From: an uncultured Subdoligranulum sp.
GTDB taxonomy: Bacteria; Bacillota_A; Clostridia; Oscillospirales; Ruminococcaceae
Reading direction: 5' to 3'
NCBI RefSeq assembly: GCF_937890665.1
Contig: NZ_CALADU010000197.1
Coordinates: 1 to 53,510, forward strand
DNA length: 53,510 bases
Of this stretch, positions 1-8,398 are shown piece after piece. Every line of letters begins with the position of its first letter. The stretch's first letter is position 1. Both the position numbers and the translations under genes were made by a program. The notes beneath the pieces are model-generated. The model was not told the DNA's origin, made no database searches, and saw only the letters and a list, made by a program, of their open reading frames with translations.

Positions 1-53
1 GCAGCCCAGTCGACAGTTCCCTGCCATTTGCTCACATCAATCGCATCAAACAT
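1..53 (-). CDS. GH25 muramidase (phage endolysin), N-terminal fragment at window edge
   Basis: Only the first 17 residues lie in the window; the gene runs off the left end. The reading MFDAIDVSKWQGTVDW is the start of the glycoside hydrolase 25 fold, where the Asp of the IDVSKWQG strand is part of the active site. These enzymes cut the MurNAc-GlcNAc bond of peptidoglycan. The ATG at 53 sits 7 nt behind a GGGGGAG ribosome binding site. Its place directly downstream of tail-fibre genes is the usual place for a siphophage lysis gene, so an endolysin is inferred rather than a host autolysin. Confidence 0.8.
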   Translation of the reverse strand, partial: MFDAIDVSKWQGTVDWA

Positions 54-76
54 CCGCACGCTCCCCCTTTCCGCGC

Positions 77-538
77 TCAAAACGGCACATCGGTGACGCG
101 GTAATAGATCTCGTTCACATCGGTCACATTGATCTGCAATACCACCGTCTGCCCTTGCCGGCTATACATCGAAAAGGGGCTGAAGTTGCCATAAAACACT
201 TCCTTGGTCAGCGCCAGCACCGCGTAGTTGAGAAAACCGCCCCAAAACTGGGAAATCTCGATGGCGGTCCGTCCCTCGGGCACCTCCACAGAGAGATACC
301 CGTAGTTGGCTGCCGGCGGCGCATAGACAGCCGCGCCCTCCACGGTGGGCGGGGTCTTGGGCAGTGAAACGGCTTGTACCACCTGCCACGGGTCTCCGCC
401 GGCGGTGATCTGCGCCACCAGTGCGCCGTAGCCATCCAGCGTGGTGGCGTCCGGCACCGCCACCCCCTTGTCCTGAAGGGCGGTTTTCAGATCGGCCTTA
501 GCGGTTTGCAGCCGGTCCAGTTCCGTCTGAATACTCAT
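77..538 (-). CDS. Phage tail-fibre/baseplate-type protein, 153 aa
   Basis: I do not recognise a named family, but the opening MSIQTELDRLQTAK followed by an Ala/Lys/Asp-rich helix is a common N-terminus of Firmicutes phage tail-fibre and baseplate accessory proteins. The next gene upstream starts with a very similar MSIQTEITRIQSAR. After about residue 50 the protein turns beta-rich (many Val, Tyr, Ser, Gly), which fits a short trimeric fibre or receptor-binding domain. The ATG at 538 has AGGAGG seven bases upstream. It lies 14 bp after the previous gene and 23 bp before the endolysin. Role in host binding is inferred from position and composition. Confidence 0.6.
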   Translation of the reverse strand: MSIQTELDRLQTAKADLKTALQDKGVAVPDATTLDGYGALVAQITAGGDPWQVVQAVSLPKTPPTVEGAAVYAPPAANYGYLSVEVPEGRTAIEISQFWGGFLNYAVLALTKEVFYGNFSPFSMYSRQGQTVVLQINVTDVNEIYYRVTDVPF

Positions 539-552
539 CGTTCCGCCTCCTC

Positions 553-1425
553 TCAGATGGCGGCCAGCGCCGCTTCAATGTCACCGCTCAGGCTGACGGT
601 GCCGCCGCTGGTATAGCCCGCCGGAATGACTTTGCTGGTGACGGTCAGGCCGTCCAGCGAAGCATCCATAGCGCCGTTGTTGGCCATGGTGCCGGTGAGC
701 TTGCTTCCCGCCACATAGGCGGTCTTGCCGGCCAGCAGGTCGGCGGCGGTGGCGTCGGCATCAGTGGTGGGGATGTACTCCGCCGGGATGGCGTCCACCG
801 TGACGGTGGTAAGTACCTTCCCTGCGGTGGGCTGCACGGTCTGGGGGGCGGTGGTGGGGGTGACGGATTTGCTTTCCGGCACGATGGACACCGTACCGCT
901 GCCGCTGTGGCAGCCTTGGGGGATGGTGTAGCTGGGGGCGGAAGCATCCAGCACCTTGGTGACGGCGCCGTTGTTGGGCATGGTACCGGTCTTGACGGCG
1001 CCGGTGCTGTCCACAAAGACCTTACCGGCCAACAGGTCGGGTTCGGTGGCGGTGACCGAAGTCACGTCCTGATAGGCGTCGGGGATGGCCTGCACCGTCA
1101 CGTCGGACAAGCCGTAGTACCCCTCGTCGGGGGTGGTCTGCTGGGGCTTTTTGGTGGGGGTGACGGTCTTGCTTTGCAAGGTGTAGCTGCCGCCGCCCGC
1201 CACGCCGGACACCGTGCCGGTGCCGTCGTGGTAGCCCTTGGGGATGGTGTAGGTCTCGCCCTCCTTGACCTGCGCGGTCACCGAACCTTGGTTCACAATG
1301 CCGTCAAAGTCGGCGGCCAGTTCGTCCAGCTTCTCGGTGCCGGCGGACAGGTTCAATTCCACTGCCTTGGCCCGCAGGGTGTTGCGGGCGGACTGGATGC
1401 GGGTGATTTCGGTTTGAATGCTCAT
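553..1425 (-). CDS. Phage tail fibre with internal repeats, 290 aa
   Basis: The N-terminus MSIQTEITRIQSAR resembles that of the neighbouring 153-aa protein, suggesting a shared attachment helix. The body is a chain of degenerate repeats: YTIPKGYHDGTGTVSG near residue 60, then YTIPQGCHSGSGTVSI, then a diverged third copy, alternating with segments such as KSVTPTTAPQTVQPTAG and TGTMPNNGAV/LTGTMANNGAM. Such repeats are typical of small beta modules in tail fibres and receptor-binding proteins. An upstream in-frame TTG (1428) is possible, but the ATG at 1425 has the better 7-nt spacing to AGGAGG. The C-terminus ends in a short Ala-rich helix (DIEAALAAI), similar to the end of the next gene upstream (DALLATI). 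Confidence 0.65.
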   Translation of the reverse strand: MSIQTEITRIQSARNTLRAKAVELNLSAGTEKLDELAADFDGIVNQGSVTAQVKEGETYTIPKGYHDGTGTVSGVAGGGSYTLQSKTVTPTKKPQQTTPDEGYYGLSDVTVQAIPDAYQDVTSVTATEPDLLAGKVFVDSTGAVKTGTMPNNGAVTKVLDASAPSYTIPQGCHSGSGTVSIVPESKSVTPTTAPQTVQPTAGKVLTTVTVDAIPAEYIPTTDADATAADLLAGKTAYVAGSKLTGTMANNGAMDASLDGLTVTSKVIPAGYTSGGTVSLSGDIEAALAAI

Positions 1426-1437
1426 CAAAAAACCTCC

Positions 1438-2094
1438 TTAGATCGTGGCCAGCAGGGCATCGATATTGCCCACCGTGGTAAACACCGCCGCCGAAGTCAC
1501 CGGGCGGGTATTGTCCTGTTCCACGGCGTCGGCGGTATCCACCGAGAGGATGTTGCTCTCGGGGTCCAGTTTGAGCCCGGCGCCGATGGTGTAGCTTCCG
1601 CCGCCACCGCCGCCGGAAGGATAGGTCCAGACGTTGCCGTCCTCGGTCTTGGTCAAGACCTGCCCGGGGCTGCCCGCAGGGGGCACGGCGGCATCCACCA
1701 CCGCCGTAAGCTGGGTGACATACTGTTCCCAGACGCTGGGGGTGGGGGCGGGGTCCTGCCCCTCCACCGCCCCGTGGCCCGACACCAGATAGGGCAGGTC
1801 GGTGGTGATGCGCTGCACCCCTTGGGCCGTCCCGGCAAAGACGATCTTGCCGGGAGCCGCGGGGGTCAGGGCAGCGGCGGTGGCTTGGGGCGGTACGTCC
1901 AGCAGGCCGGTGGCGGGCACCGCCATGCGGGTGGCGCCTTGGGGCGTCACAAAGGTGGCGGTGATCTGCAAGTCCTGCCAGCCTTCGCCGGGCAAGATTT
2001 GCAGTTGCTCGGTACCGTAGCTGCCTTGGGTGCCCAGCCGCAGATACCCGTCCCGGGCTACGGCTTGATAGCCATTGAGTTCTACTGTTTTCAT
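1438..2094 (-). CDS. Phage tail-associated protein (putative upper fibre/baseplate), 218 aa
   Basis: Starts MKTVELNGYQAVARDGYLRLG; the ATG at 2094 has AAAGGAGC five bases upstream, and the longer in-frame extension has no ribosome binding site. Residues 1-90 look like a beta-sandwich. About residues 155-175 hold a collagen-like/flexible Gly stretch (PSGGGGGGSY) preceded by a pattern (GSPGQVLTKTEDGNVWTYP) often seen in phage fibres just before the receptor-binding part. The end (RPVTSAAVFTTVGNIDALLATI) is a familiar fibre tail that forms a short helix. Between the tail-tip gene and the repeat fibre, so likely the protein that links them; exact role not known. Confidence 0.6.
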   Translation of the reverse strand: MKTVELNGYQAVARDGYLRLGTQGSYGTEQLQILPGEGWQDLQITATFVTPQGATRMAVPATGLLDVPPQATAAALTPAAPGKIVFAGTAQGVQRITTDLPYLVSGHGAVEGQDPAPTPSVWEQYVTQLTAVVDAAVPPAGSPGQVLTKTEDGNVWTYPSGGGGGGSYTIGAGLKLDPESNILSVDTADAVEQDNTRPVTSAAVFTTVGNIDALLATI

Positions 2095-2104
2095 GCCAGC
2101 TCCT

Positions 2105-2275
2105 TTACTCTTGAGGATGCGCATCGGCGTCCTGCCGGGGCGGCTGCATCGCCGCTGCGATCTTGAGCCAGGCGTTTTCCAGCACCAGTGCCTTGACGCC
2201 CAAGGGCAGGTTGGATGCGTTCACCGCCTGCACCACAGAGGTTTGCAGCGCCTGAATGCGTTCATCATCGGTCAT
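2105..2275 (-). CDS. Small phage protein, 56 aa
   Basis: MTDDERIQALQTSVVQAV... starting at ATG 2275, which has AAAGGAGG upstream at good spacing. The protein is mostly helical and amphipathic with a Gln/Pro/Asp-rich tail. Similar tiny acidic helical proteins are found between the tail-tip and fibre genes of Clostridia siphophages, but I cannot assign a function. It is tightly packed, 10 bp from the next gene downstream and 17 bp from the gene upstream, so it is part of the late operon. It begins inside a longer open frame whose extra N-terminus has no translation signal. Confidence 0.55.
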   Translation of the reverse strand: MTDDERIQALQTSVVQAVNASNLPLGVKALVLENAWLKIAAAMQPPRQDADAHPQE

Positions 2276-2292
2276 GGGTGTTCCTCCTTTGT

Positions 2293-4680
2293 TTATTTGG
2301 CGCAGAGCACATAGCGGCCCAGACTGCTTATATACACCCACTGGGCGGTGTAGGTGGTGCCGTCCGCTTTGAGCTTTTCCAGCTCCACGATGGGGGTGGT
2401 CAGGTGGCCGCGACCGTCGGTGTCCATCCGCCAACTGCCCACCGCGGCGCCGCTCTTGTTGTTCAGCGACAGGTAGGGGGCGCCGGTGTCCACATCGGGG
2501 GTGACCTGAAACATAAACCCGCCGTTGCTGTTGTACAGGTAGAATTCCCCGCCGCCGAAGCTGCTGCTCAGGTTGGCCATAGGCACCTGATTGCCCGCAG
2601 CCGCCGGGCCGTAGATGTACAGGTGGCCGATGGCCGCGTTGGAGCCGTCGCTGAACCCGTAGAGGGTGGGCCGCCAGATGCCGTCGTTGGTCTGCCGTTC
2701 AAGATGCAACTGTCCCGAACCGATGTAGGCCCGGTCGGTGCCGGTGTCCGAGGTAAAGGTCCCGGTGATCTGCACGGTGCCGTCCTGCCGGAGCTGGAAG
2801 TTTTCGCTGTCCACCACCAGCGTGTTGGCCGCAAAGGTGATGGTGCCGCTCTCGATCGTCACGCTGGTATCGTCGGCGGCAAACCGGCTGCGGACCTCCC
2901 CCTCTTTCACAACGGTCAGGGAGAGTTCGTTTTGTTCCAGCCGCAGGGCGGTGTAGTCGGCGGCGGTGGCGTAATCCCCCAGCCGGGCGGTGCTGATCTG
3001 CACGCCGTCCTTGCTCAGGGACACCGAACTTTGCACCCCGTCGGCCACCTCGAAGGTCAGATTGCGGAACCGCACCACGCCGTGGCCGCCTGCGCCCAGC
3101 GTGGCGGTCATCTGCAGTTTGGTGACGATGTCCTCCTTGAGGGTGGTCTGCCAACTGACCTTCTTCCACTCGTCGGAGGCTTCCACCTCGGCGCCGGTGG
3201 TGATGGTGTTCACATAGTACCCGCCGCCCGACGCGGTCTTGTAGACATACCACAGCACATTGCGGCAGACTGCGCCGCCCACCGCCTGCTGGACTTGGTA
3301 TTCCAGCGTGACGCGCACCTGTTTGCCCGCCAATCCTTGCAGGTTTTCCTCCGGCACATACAGCGAGGCCCATGCCTCGTCGGTGCCGCCGGTCAGGGTC
3401 AGTTCGGTGCCGTCGGGCACCGCGTCCCCGTGGGGTTCGGTCCAAGGGGTGTTCCCGATCAGGTCCCGGTACTGTTCCACCGCCGTGACGCCCAGCGTCA
3501 GGCTGTCCACCGACTGCTGCAATTCGCTGTAATTGCCCGCCAGATCGCTGGCCTTGACGGTCAGCCCGTCGATGGTGGCTTTCATCTCCAGCAGTTTACC
3601 GGTCAGGTTCAGCCGTCCGCTGTTCACCGCAGCCACACTGTCCCGCCGGGCATTGCCGGTGGATTCCAGCCGGGTCTCCCCCGCCGTGCAGACGGCGTTC
3701 ATCAGGTAGGTTTGCAGCCGCCGCCCGCCGGGGGTCATGACATAGAGCAGCTCCCCCGCCGTCGCCCCGCTGCCCGCAAAGGCGCTTACCGTACAGGGGG
3801 TGTAGACCGGCCAGGCAGCCGCCGCTTCGTAGAGGGCTTGGGCCACCGGGCGCAGGGCTTCGTCGGTCAGGGCGGTGAGCAGCAGGTTGCCCTGCACCAC
3901 CAGCGTGTTGGTGCCGGTCTCGTCGGCGGGGTAGATCACCCCCACGTCGGCGTCGCTCTGGCGGATCTGCACCTTGTCGATGGGGGCGGTCTCGTAGTCC
4001 TCGTAGGCCAGCCCATCCTGCCGGTAGGCTTCCACGGCGCCCAGCGCTTCGTCCTGCCCGGCGCCGGGTCCCAGACTATACTGCCCCCGCCGGTCGGTGT
4101 ACCAACCAAAGGCCAGCGCGCCGTCGGCGTTGCAGTGTACAAAACACCCCGCCGCCTGCGCCGCCCATTGCAGTAGCTGCCGCCCGGTCAGGCTGTCGGC
4201 GTAGAAGGCCTGCACCGGATAGTCTCCGTTGCGGGGCAGCGACCCCGCCAGCGGCACGCCGCAGGCCGCCGCCACCCGCTGGACCAGCGTTGCCAGCGTC
4301 ATGGGGAAATCCCCCTGCCAGTCCCGCAGTTGGGGCGACAGGTCCTGCTCGGTACAGATCATCCGGTCGTAGGCCGTCAGTTGGTAGAGGTTGCGTTTGC
4401 CCCGCACCGGGGTTTCAGCCACAAAGACACCCAGTTGTTCCGGTTCTCCGCCGTCCACCACCCGGAACAGGGTCACCTCCTGCCCTGCGGTGATGCCGGG
4501 GCTGTTCCCCGGTTCCACCCAGAGTTCCGCTTCCAAGGAATCGGCGCAGGCCGAACCGGGGGTCAGGTCGGTCCCGGCGTTGACGGTGTGGGTCCATTGC
4601 AGGCTGCGCAGGGCGTTTTGTCCCGGCGTGCCCGCCGAAAGTTCGGTGCCGTCGGGCAGCACAAGCTGATATTGGGTCAT
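2293..4680 (-). CDS. Phage tail-tip/tail-associated protein (Tal-like), 795 aa
   Basis: Long protein directly downstream of the Dit-like gene, the standard place of the tail-associated (hub/tip) protein of siphophages. Residues about 1-330 have the layout of the prophage tail N-terminal hub domain: a beta-rich start, a segment on local coordinate change (LYQLTAYDRM), and a central helix pair (TGRQLLQWAAQAAGCFVHCNADGALAFGWYT) that matches the common 'evaluate basis/field' pattern of these hubs. The rest is beta-rich (sugar-binding-like segment near 440-560, then strand-rich fibre repeats SKDGVQISTARLGDY). ATG 4680 is preferred over the upstream start because it has AGGAGG and avoids overlap with the previous gene. 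No obvious endopeptidase motif was seen. Confidence 0.75.
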   Translation of the reverse strand: MTQYQLVLPDGTELSAGTPGQNALRSLQWTHTVNAGTDLTPGSACADSLEAELWVEPGNSPGITAGQEVTLFRVVDGGEPEQLGVFVAETPVRGKRNLYQLTAYDRMICTEQDLSPQLRDWQGDFPMTLATLVQRVAAACGVPLAGSLPRNGDYPVQAFYADSLTGRQLLQWAAQAAGCFVHCNADGALAFGWYTDRRGQYSLGPGAGQDEALGAVEAYRQDGLAYEDYETAPIDKVQIRQSDADVGVIYPADETGTNTLVVQGNLLLTALTDEALRPVAQALYEAAAAWPVYTPCTVSAFAGSGATAGELLYVMTPGGRRLQTYLMNAVCTAGETRLESTGNARRDSVAAVNSGRLNLTGKLLEMKATIDGLTVKASDLAGNYSELQQSVDSLTLGVTAVEQYRDLIGNTPWTEPHGDAVPDGTELTLTGGTDEAWASLYVPEENLQGLAGKQVRVTLEYQVQQAVGGAVCRNVLWYVYKTASGGGYYVNTITTGAEVEASDEWKKVSWQTTLKEDIVTKLQMTATLGAGGHGVVRFRNLTFEVADGVQSSVSLSKDGVQISTARLGDYATAADYTALRLEQNELSLTVVKEGEVRSRFAADDTSVTIESGTITFAANTLVVDSENFQLRQDGTVQITGTFTSDTGTDRAYIGSGQLHLERQTNDGIWRPTLYGFSDGSNAAIGHLYIYGPAAAGNQVPMANLSSSFGGGEFYLYNSNGGFMFQVTPDVDTGAPYLSLNNKSGAAVGSWRMDTDGRGHLTTPIVELEKLKADGTTYTAQWVYISSLGRYVLCAK

Positions 4681-4693
4681 AGCTGCCTCCTTT

Positions 4694-5065
4694 TCAGCAC
4701 TCAATGATGTTAAATTTCAGGTTGCGCCAGATGCCGTCCCGGGCGCTGCGCCACGCGATGCTGTAATTGCTGCAATAGCAGGTGGTAGTCACCGTCTCCC
4801 GGGAGGAACCGGCCTTGGGGTGAGTAAAGGCGAAGGTCGCCTTGCCCGCGAAGAGCCCCACCAGATAGGCGTACTCGGCATCGGTCAAGGCGGTGTAGGC
4901 AAAGGGCCAGGTGGCCACCTTTTCCCGAACCACCTCCCGGTGCATGACGCCGCAGGCATCCCGGCCGGAATCGCTGGAGTCCAGATCGGCGTAGCTGGGT
5001 TCCACCCCGGCGTCCGGCGCGTAGAGGGGCTGTCCGTCGATCTGAAACAAGGAGGTCAAGGTCAT
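4694..5065 (-). CDS. Phage distal tail-type protein, 123 aa
   Basis: Short beta-rich protein between the tape measure and the tail-tip gene. MTLTSLFQIDGQPLYAP at the start and the pattern of REVVREKVATWPFAYTALTD and FTHPKAGSSRETVTTTCYCS fit the small Dit-like adaptor proteins that crown the tail tube in Clostridia siphophages. It is shorter than a classical Dit (about 250 aa), so it would be a belt domain only. Start ATG 5065 overlaps the tape-measure stop by four bases (ATGA), which implies translational coupling. Family name not certain. Confidence 0.6.
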   Translation of the reverse strand: MTLTSLFQIDGQPLYAPDAGVEPSYADLDSSDSGRDACGVMHREVVREKVATWPFAYTALTDAEYAYLVGLFAGKATFAFTHPKAGSSRETVTTTCYCSNYSIAWRSARDGIWRNLKFNIIEC

Positions 5066-6756
5066 ACCAGTTCACCTCCCAACCGCAGGTTGCTGCGCCG
5101 TGTCCACCGCTGGGCGGCCCGGCCCACCATCTCGTCGGTAAGTTCGATGCCGTAGACGGCCTGCACCAGTTCCCGCAGCAGGGCGGCCAGTGTTTCAAAG
5201 CCCGCCATCTGCCCGGCCTGCAGGTCGGCCATGACCCCGGCCACCGCCTGCTCGATGGTGGCCAGCGGGGCCTCGATGTTGGTGCCGCTGTGCTGGTCGC
5301 CCAACAGGGCCAAAAAGGCACGGTTGGGCGGGATGACCGCCCCCGAAGCCAGCGCCGGGACCGGCAGGTTCTGGGCGTAGATCATCTGGGGTGCGGCGCT
5401 GCGCCCCGTCAGCCACTGGCCGGCGGCGGAGAAAACCCCCGATGCCACACTGCCCACCCCCGAGAGAGCGGACAGGATGCCGGACAAGGCCGAGCCCACC
5501 GCCCCGGCCAGATTGGTGACGGTTTGCAGCAGGGCGTCGGCGGCGTTTTTGATGGTGCGGGTGATGGTATCCCAGACGGTCTGGACGGTCTGGGACATGG
5601 CGTTCCACGCGGCGTCCCAGTCTCCCCGCAGGGTCGCATTGACAAAGTCGGCCAGGCCCCGCAGCACGGCCAGCGCGGTGGTGATGGCGCCGCCGATGAC
5701 GGTGACGGCCAGCGTGACCGCCGAGGAGATGCCCGCAAAGGCCTGCGTAAACACCGGGGCGAAGGTGGCGGCCAGCCAAGCGGCCAGCGGAGCCAGCACG
5801 GTGTTCCAGAGGGTGAGCACCAGATTCATCACCGCCCCCAGCGCCAGCGTGAGCTGCTGCCACAGGGGGTTGAGGGTGCCCGACCAGAGGGCACCCAACT
5901 GGTCAATGAGCTGGGTGAGCACCGGCTGCACCGTGCCGCCCCAGAGGGTTTGCAGCAGGTCGGTAAAGTTCTGGAAGGCCAGCACCACTCCATCCAAGAA
6001 GGGTTGGCCGTAGCTGGCCCAAGCGGTCTGGATGCCGGTCATCAGGTCCTGCCAAAGGGTGAGCAGCAGCGCCAGCGCGGGCTGCACCACGGTGGTCACC
6101 GCTTCGCTGACCAGCCCGCAGAGCCACGTAAAGGTATTGCCCAGCACCGTGATGGCGGTGGCCACCGCCCCGCCCACGATGGGGGCAAAGGCTTGGGAAA
6201 AGCTGTTGACCACGCCGGGCAGAAACTCGGTGGCCAGATACAGCCCCAACGGCACCAGCGTTCCCTGCCACAGTTGCAGCAGGGCAGTGCGCAGCGGTTC
6301 CCAGACGGCGGCAGCCGCCCCCTGCATGGCGGCCCAAGCAGCCTGCCACGCGGCGATGGCCGGGGCGTAGTAGCTTTGCAGGTAGGCCCAGAACTGGGCC
6401 CACAGCCCTTGCAGGGTTTGCAGCAGCTGCTGCCAAGGGGTCAGTGCCTCGGTGTCCGGCGTTTCGGCAGCGGTTTTCTTGCTGCCGCTGCCCGACGATT
6501 TGGCGGTGGTTTTCTCGGTCTCCGGCGCGGCCAGCCGGTTGATCTCGTCAAATTTGGCAAGGCTGCGGGCGCTCTTGACGCTTTGGGCGGCGGTGGATTG
6601 CAGGCTTTTGCGCAGGCTGTCCAGCACGCTGCGGGCTTCGGCGCCCGCGTCGCCCAGATTTTGCAGGGCGGCGGCCATGGACTGCAAGGCCCGTTCCACG
6701 CTGCCCCCCGACGACGCCAGCTCGGAAACCTCGTCAAAGGTAATGGTTTGTGCCAA
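5062..6756 (-). CDS. Phage tail tape measure protein, 564 aa
   Basis: N-terminal helical part ends with the sequence SLAKFDEINRL, a hallmark of Firmicutes tape measure proteins. A Ser/Gly/Lys linker (about residues 85-105) then leads into a long hydrophobic region rich in Trp, Leu and Ala with repeating LWQ/TLWG patterns (about 110-430), typical of the part that is ejected with DNA. The length sets tail length, so a fairly short tail (very roughly 80 nm at 1.5 A per residue) is predicted. Start is TTG at 6756, seven bases after AAAGGAGG; no suitable ATG exists. Lies immediately after the two chaperone genes, as expected. Confidence 0.85.
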   Translation of the reverse strand: MAQTITFDEVSELASSGGSVERALQSMAAALQNLGDAGAEARSVLDSLRKSLQSTAAQSVKSARSLAKFDEINRLAAPETEKTTAKSSGSGSKKTAAETPDTEALTPWQQLLQTLQGLWAQFWAYLQSYYAPAIAAWQAAWAAMQGAAAAVWEPLRTALLQLWQGTLVPLGLYLATEFLPGVVNSFSQAFAPIVGGAVATAITVLGNTFTWLCGLVSEAVTTVVQPALALLLTLWQDLMTGIQTAWASYGQPFLDGVVLAFQNFTDLLQTLWGGTVQPVLTQLIDQLGALWSGTLNPLWQQLTLALGAVMNLVLTLWNTVLAPLAAWLAATFAPVFTQAFAGISSAVTLAVTVIGGAITTALAVLRGLADFVNATLRGDWDAAWNAMSQTVQTVWDTITRTIKNAADALLQTVTNLAGAVGSALSGILSALSGVGSVASGVFSAAGQWLTGRSAAPQMIYAQNLPVPALASGAVIPPNRAFLALLGDQHSGTNIEAPLATIEQAVAGVMADLQAGQMAGFETLAALLRELVQAVYGIELTDEMVGRAAQRWTRRSNLRLGGELV

Positions 6757-6777
6757 TGGTGTTCCTCCTTTCGGGGT

Positions 6778-7353
6778 TTAAGCGCCCAGCCGCGCCAGCA
6801 GCCGCTGTTTTTCGGCGTCGGCCTCCGGGTCGGGGGCGGGACGCAGATCCACCACGGCGCGGTGGGTGCGGTAGAAATCCAGTTCCCACGGCTCCAGCTT
6901 TTTGCCCCGGCGCAGCTTGTCCCGCAAAGCCACCACCGTAGCAAAGGTGCCTTCCCCGATGGCGTCGAACCAGCTTATAAAGCTCCACCAGTGCAGGTAG
7001 GGCAGCGCCCGCACATCCTGCCCGGCGGCCTTGCTGATGCCCGCGGCAATCAGCGGCGCATCCTGCTGCCAGTCCATCAGGCGGGGGCCGGGCGCCGGGG
7101 GTTCGGTGCGGCCCGCGGCCAGAAACTCGGTCAAGAACCGGGTGGCGGCGGACCAGTCCGACCGGGGCATGGCGGCAAAATCGGGGTAGAAGAGCCGCAT
7201 GGCCACATACCACCGCTCGCCCCGGTCCAGTTCCGGCGCGGCGGTGCCGTCCAGCCAGCGCAGCAGTTCCAGAATGTCCCGGTAGTCGGTGTGGATCTCA
7301 TAGACCCGGTCCTCGATGACCGCCTGCATGGGCAGGCCCCATGCCCCCGTCAT
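6778..7353 (-). CDS. Gp15-family phage protein (tail assembly chaperone), 191 aa
   Basis: The protein has the features of the bacteriophage Gp15 family: YEIHTDYRDILELLRWLD near the N-terminus and the strongly conserved core YLHWWSFISWFDAIGEGTF plus VALRDKLRRGKKLEPWE in the C-terminal half. Gp15 proteins sit next to the tape measure gene and act like the longer tail chaperone (T part) that coats the tape measure during tail assembly. The start ATG overlaps the stop of the upstream chaperone by four bases (ATGA), so its synthesis is coupled to that gene by re-initiation instead of the slippage seen in lambda. Confidence 0.85.
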   Translation of the reverse strand: MTGAWGLPMQAVIEDRVYEIHTDYRDILELLRWLDGTAAPELDRGERWYVAMRLFYPDFAAMPRSDWSAATRFLTEFLAAGRTEPPAPGPRLMDWQQDAPLIAAGISKAAGQDVRALPYLHWWSFISWFDAIGEGTFATVVALRDKLRRGKKLEPWELDFYRTHRAVVDLRPAPDPEADAEKQRLLARLGA

Positions 7354-7805
7354 ACCCGGCCCCGGGCAGCCCGGGCCGCGTCGGCGGCGGCTACGGCAGC
7401 GTCGGCCTTGGCGTCCAGATGCCGCTGGGCGCCCTCCTGCAAGATGGGGGTCAGGGCTTCCAGCAGGTTTTGCACCACCCGCTGACCGTTGGTGGCCACC
7501 CCGGCCAGATTCACCCCGCCCAGCACCGCGTCGAAGTCATTTTCCGGCCCGAAAATATCGGTCAGCAGCGCCTTGATGCGGGCGTCGTAGTCAGCCAGCA
7601 GCGCAAAGCCCGCTTGGGCGGCGTCGGGGCCGTCGGCGGGCAGGGCGGCGGATTTTTCTTCCAGTTCCTTGTCCAGCGCCGCCAAGGCGGGACCGGCGGC
7701 GAAAAACCGGTGGTAGAGGTTGGGGTCGGCGGGGTTGAAGCGCAGCACGCCGTGCCCATTGACGGAAAATTCCTCCACACCGGTGTCAATGGTCAGTTGT
7801 TTCAT
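7350..7805 (-). CDS. Putative tail assembly chaperone (short partner), 151 aa
   Basis: Begins MKQLTIDTGVEEFSVNG and continues with an N-terminal strand region and a helical body (about 35-150) ending in an Ala/Arg-rich tail. Lies between the major tail protein and Gp15, which is where phages place the short tail chaperone (G part). Sequence such as GHGVLRFNPADPNLYHRFF is typical of Firmicutes phage proteins in this spot. Assignment rests mainly on gene order. The stop overlaps the Gp15 start by four bases. A strong hairpin separates it from the major tail gene, which should lower its expression relative to that gene. Confidence 0.65.
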   Translation of the reverse strand: MKQLTIDTGVEEFSVNGHGVLRFNPADPNLYHRFFAAGPALAALDKELEEKSAALPADGPDAAQAGFALLADYDARIKALLTDIFGPENDFDAVLGGVNLAGVATNGQRVVQNLLEALTPILQEGAQRHLDAKADAAVAAADAARAARGRV

Positions 7806-7829
7806 GGGCCATCCTTTCTATAACAAGAA

Positions 7830-7855
7830 GCGGGGACGGCCGCAGCCGTCCCCGC
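7830..7855 (-). terminator. Hairpin terminator after the major tail protein gene
   Basis: A perfect 11-bp stem (7830-7840 with 7845-7855) closed by a four-base loop, followed on the minus strand by the T-rich run TTCTTGTTAT. Located between the major tail gene and the chaperone genes, it should act as a partial terminator that leaves the tail tube gene highly expressed and the chaperones weakly expressed. Confidence 0.75.
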
Positions 7856-7871
7856 ACAGAGATGAATTGAA

Positions 7872-7906
7872 GTCCGGGCCGGCGGACATGCGCCGACGGC
7901 CCGGAC
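7872..7906 (+). repeat. Structured hairpin element, copy A
   Basis: Outer 9-bp stem GTCCGGGCC/GGCCCGGAC, inner 4-bp stem GGCG/CGCC, loop GACATG and a three-base 3' bulge GAC. The core GGCGGACATGCGCCGAC is shared with a second element at 13028-13063 on the opposite strand, while the outer stem differs by paired changes. Located in the 3' untranslated region of the major tail protein gene, next to a terminator hairpin. Confidence 0.6.
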
Positions 7907-7921
7907 ACCTTCAGGGAAATG

Positions 7922-8398
7922 TCAGCCCGCCGGGGTGAAGGTGTTGCTGGACGGGTCGAAGGTCCCGGTGGTCTTGACGCCGGTGTAGTGTACATTGAAG
8001 GGGATCTGGTAGCCGGTGGTGTCGCCGCCGTAGCTGACGATCTCGATGTAGCACTCCTCCTTGACGGCGGGGTAGGCGCCGTCCTCGTCGCCCCAGAGCT
8101 TGACCTCCACCATGTCGGTCTTCAGGTCGTCCAGCACCAGATCGCCGTCCAAGATGGCCTGCAGTTTTTCAAACAGCGGGTCGCCGTCCTCGGCGTAGTA
8201 GGGGGTCACTTCGCCCTGCTTCTGGTAGCTGTCGATGACTACGGTGGTCTGGCCCAGAATGTTGGCCTTCTTCTCCACGTTGGCGCTCAGTTCGGGGGCG
8301 TATTCTTCCAAATCGCGGCCCAGCCGGACGTAGTGGGCCTCGGGTTCGCTGAACGCCGCGTTCAGGTAGTGGGCCATGTATTTGCGTTGGATCTTCAT
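7922..8398 (-). CDS. Phage major tail (tube) protein, 158 aa
   Basis: MKIQRKYMAHYLNAAF...RLGRDLEEYAPELSANVEKKANILG is a classic start of Clostridia siphophage tube proteins, followed by alternating beta strands (VEVKLWGD, ECYIEIVSYGGDTTGYQIPFNVHYTG) and the end GTFDPSSNTFTPAG. Length of about 160 aa is normal. It sits between the tail terminator and the chaperones. Its start overlaps the upstream stop by four bases. Two hairpins follow the stop codon, consistent with a strongly expressed structural gene that has its transcript end or processing site here. Confidence 0.85.
   Translation of the reverse strand: MKIQRKYMAHYLNAAFSEPEAHYVRLGRDLEEYAPELSANVEKKANILGQTTVVIDSYQKQGEVTPYYAEDGDPLFEKLQAILDGDLVLDDLKTDMVEVKLWGDEDGAYPAVKEECYIEIVSYGGDTTGYQIPFNVHYTGVKTTGTFDPSSNTFTPAG

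Noticed and set aside
2215..7485. Two long plus-strand frames (653 and 731 codons) opposite phage tail genes
   Set aside because: Low-complexity Gly/His/Gln-rich translations typical of the reverse strand of GC-rich genes; the minus-strand tape measure, Gp15 and tail-tip genes explain the region.
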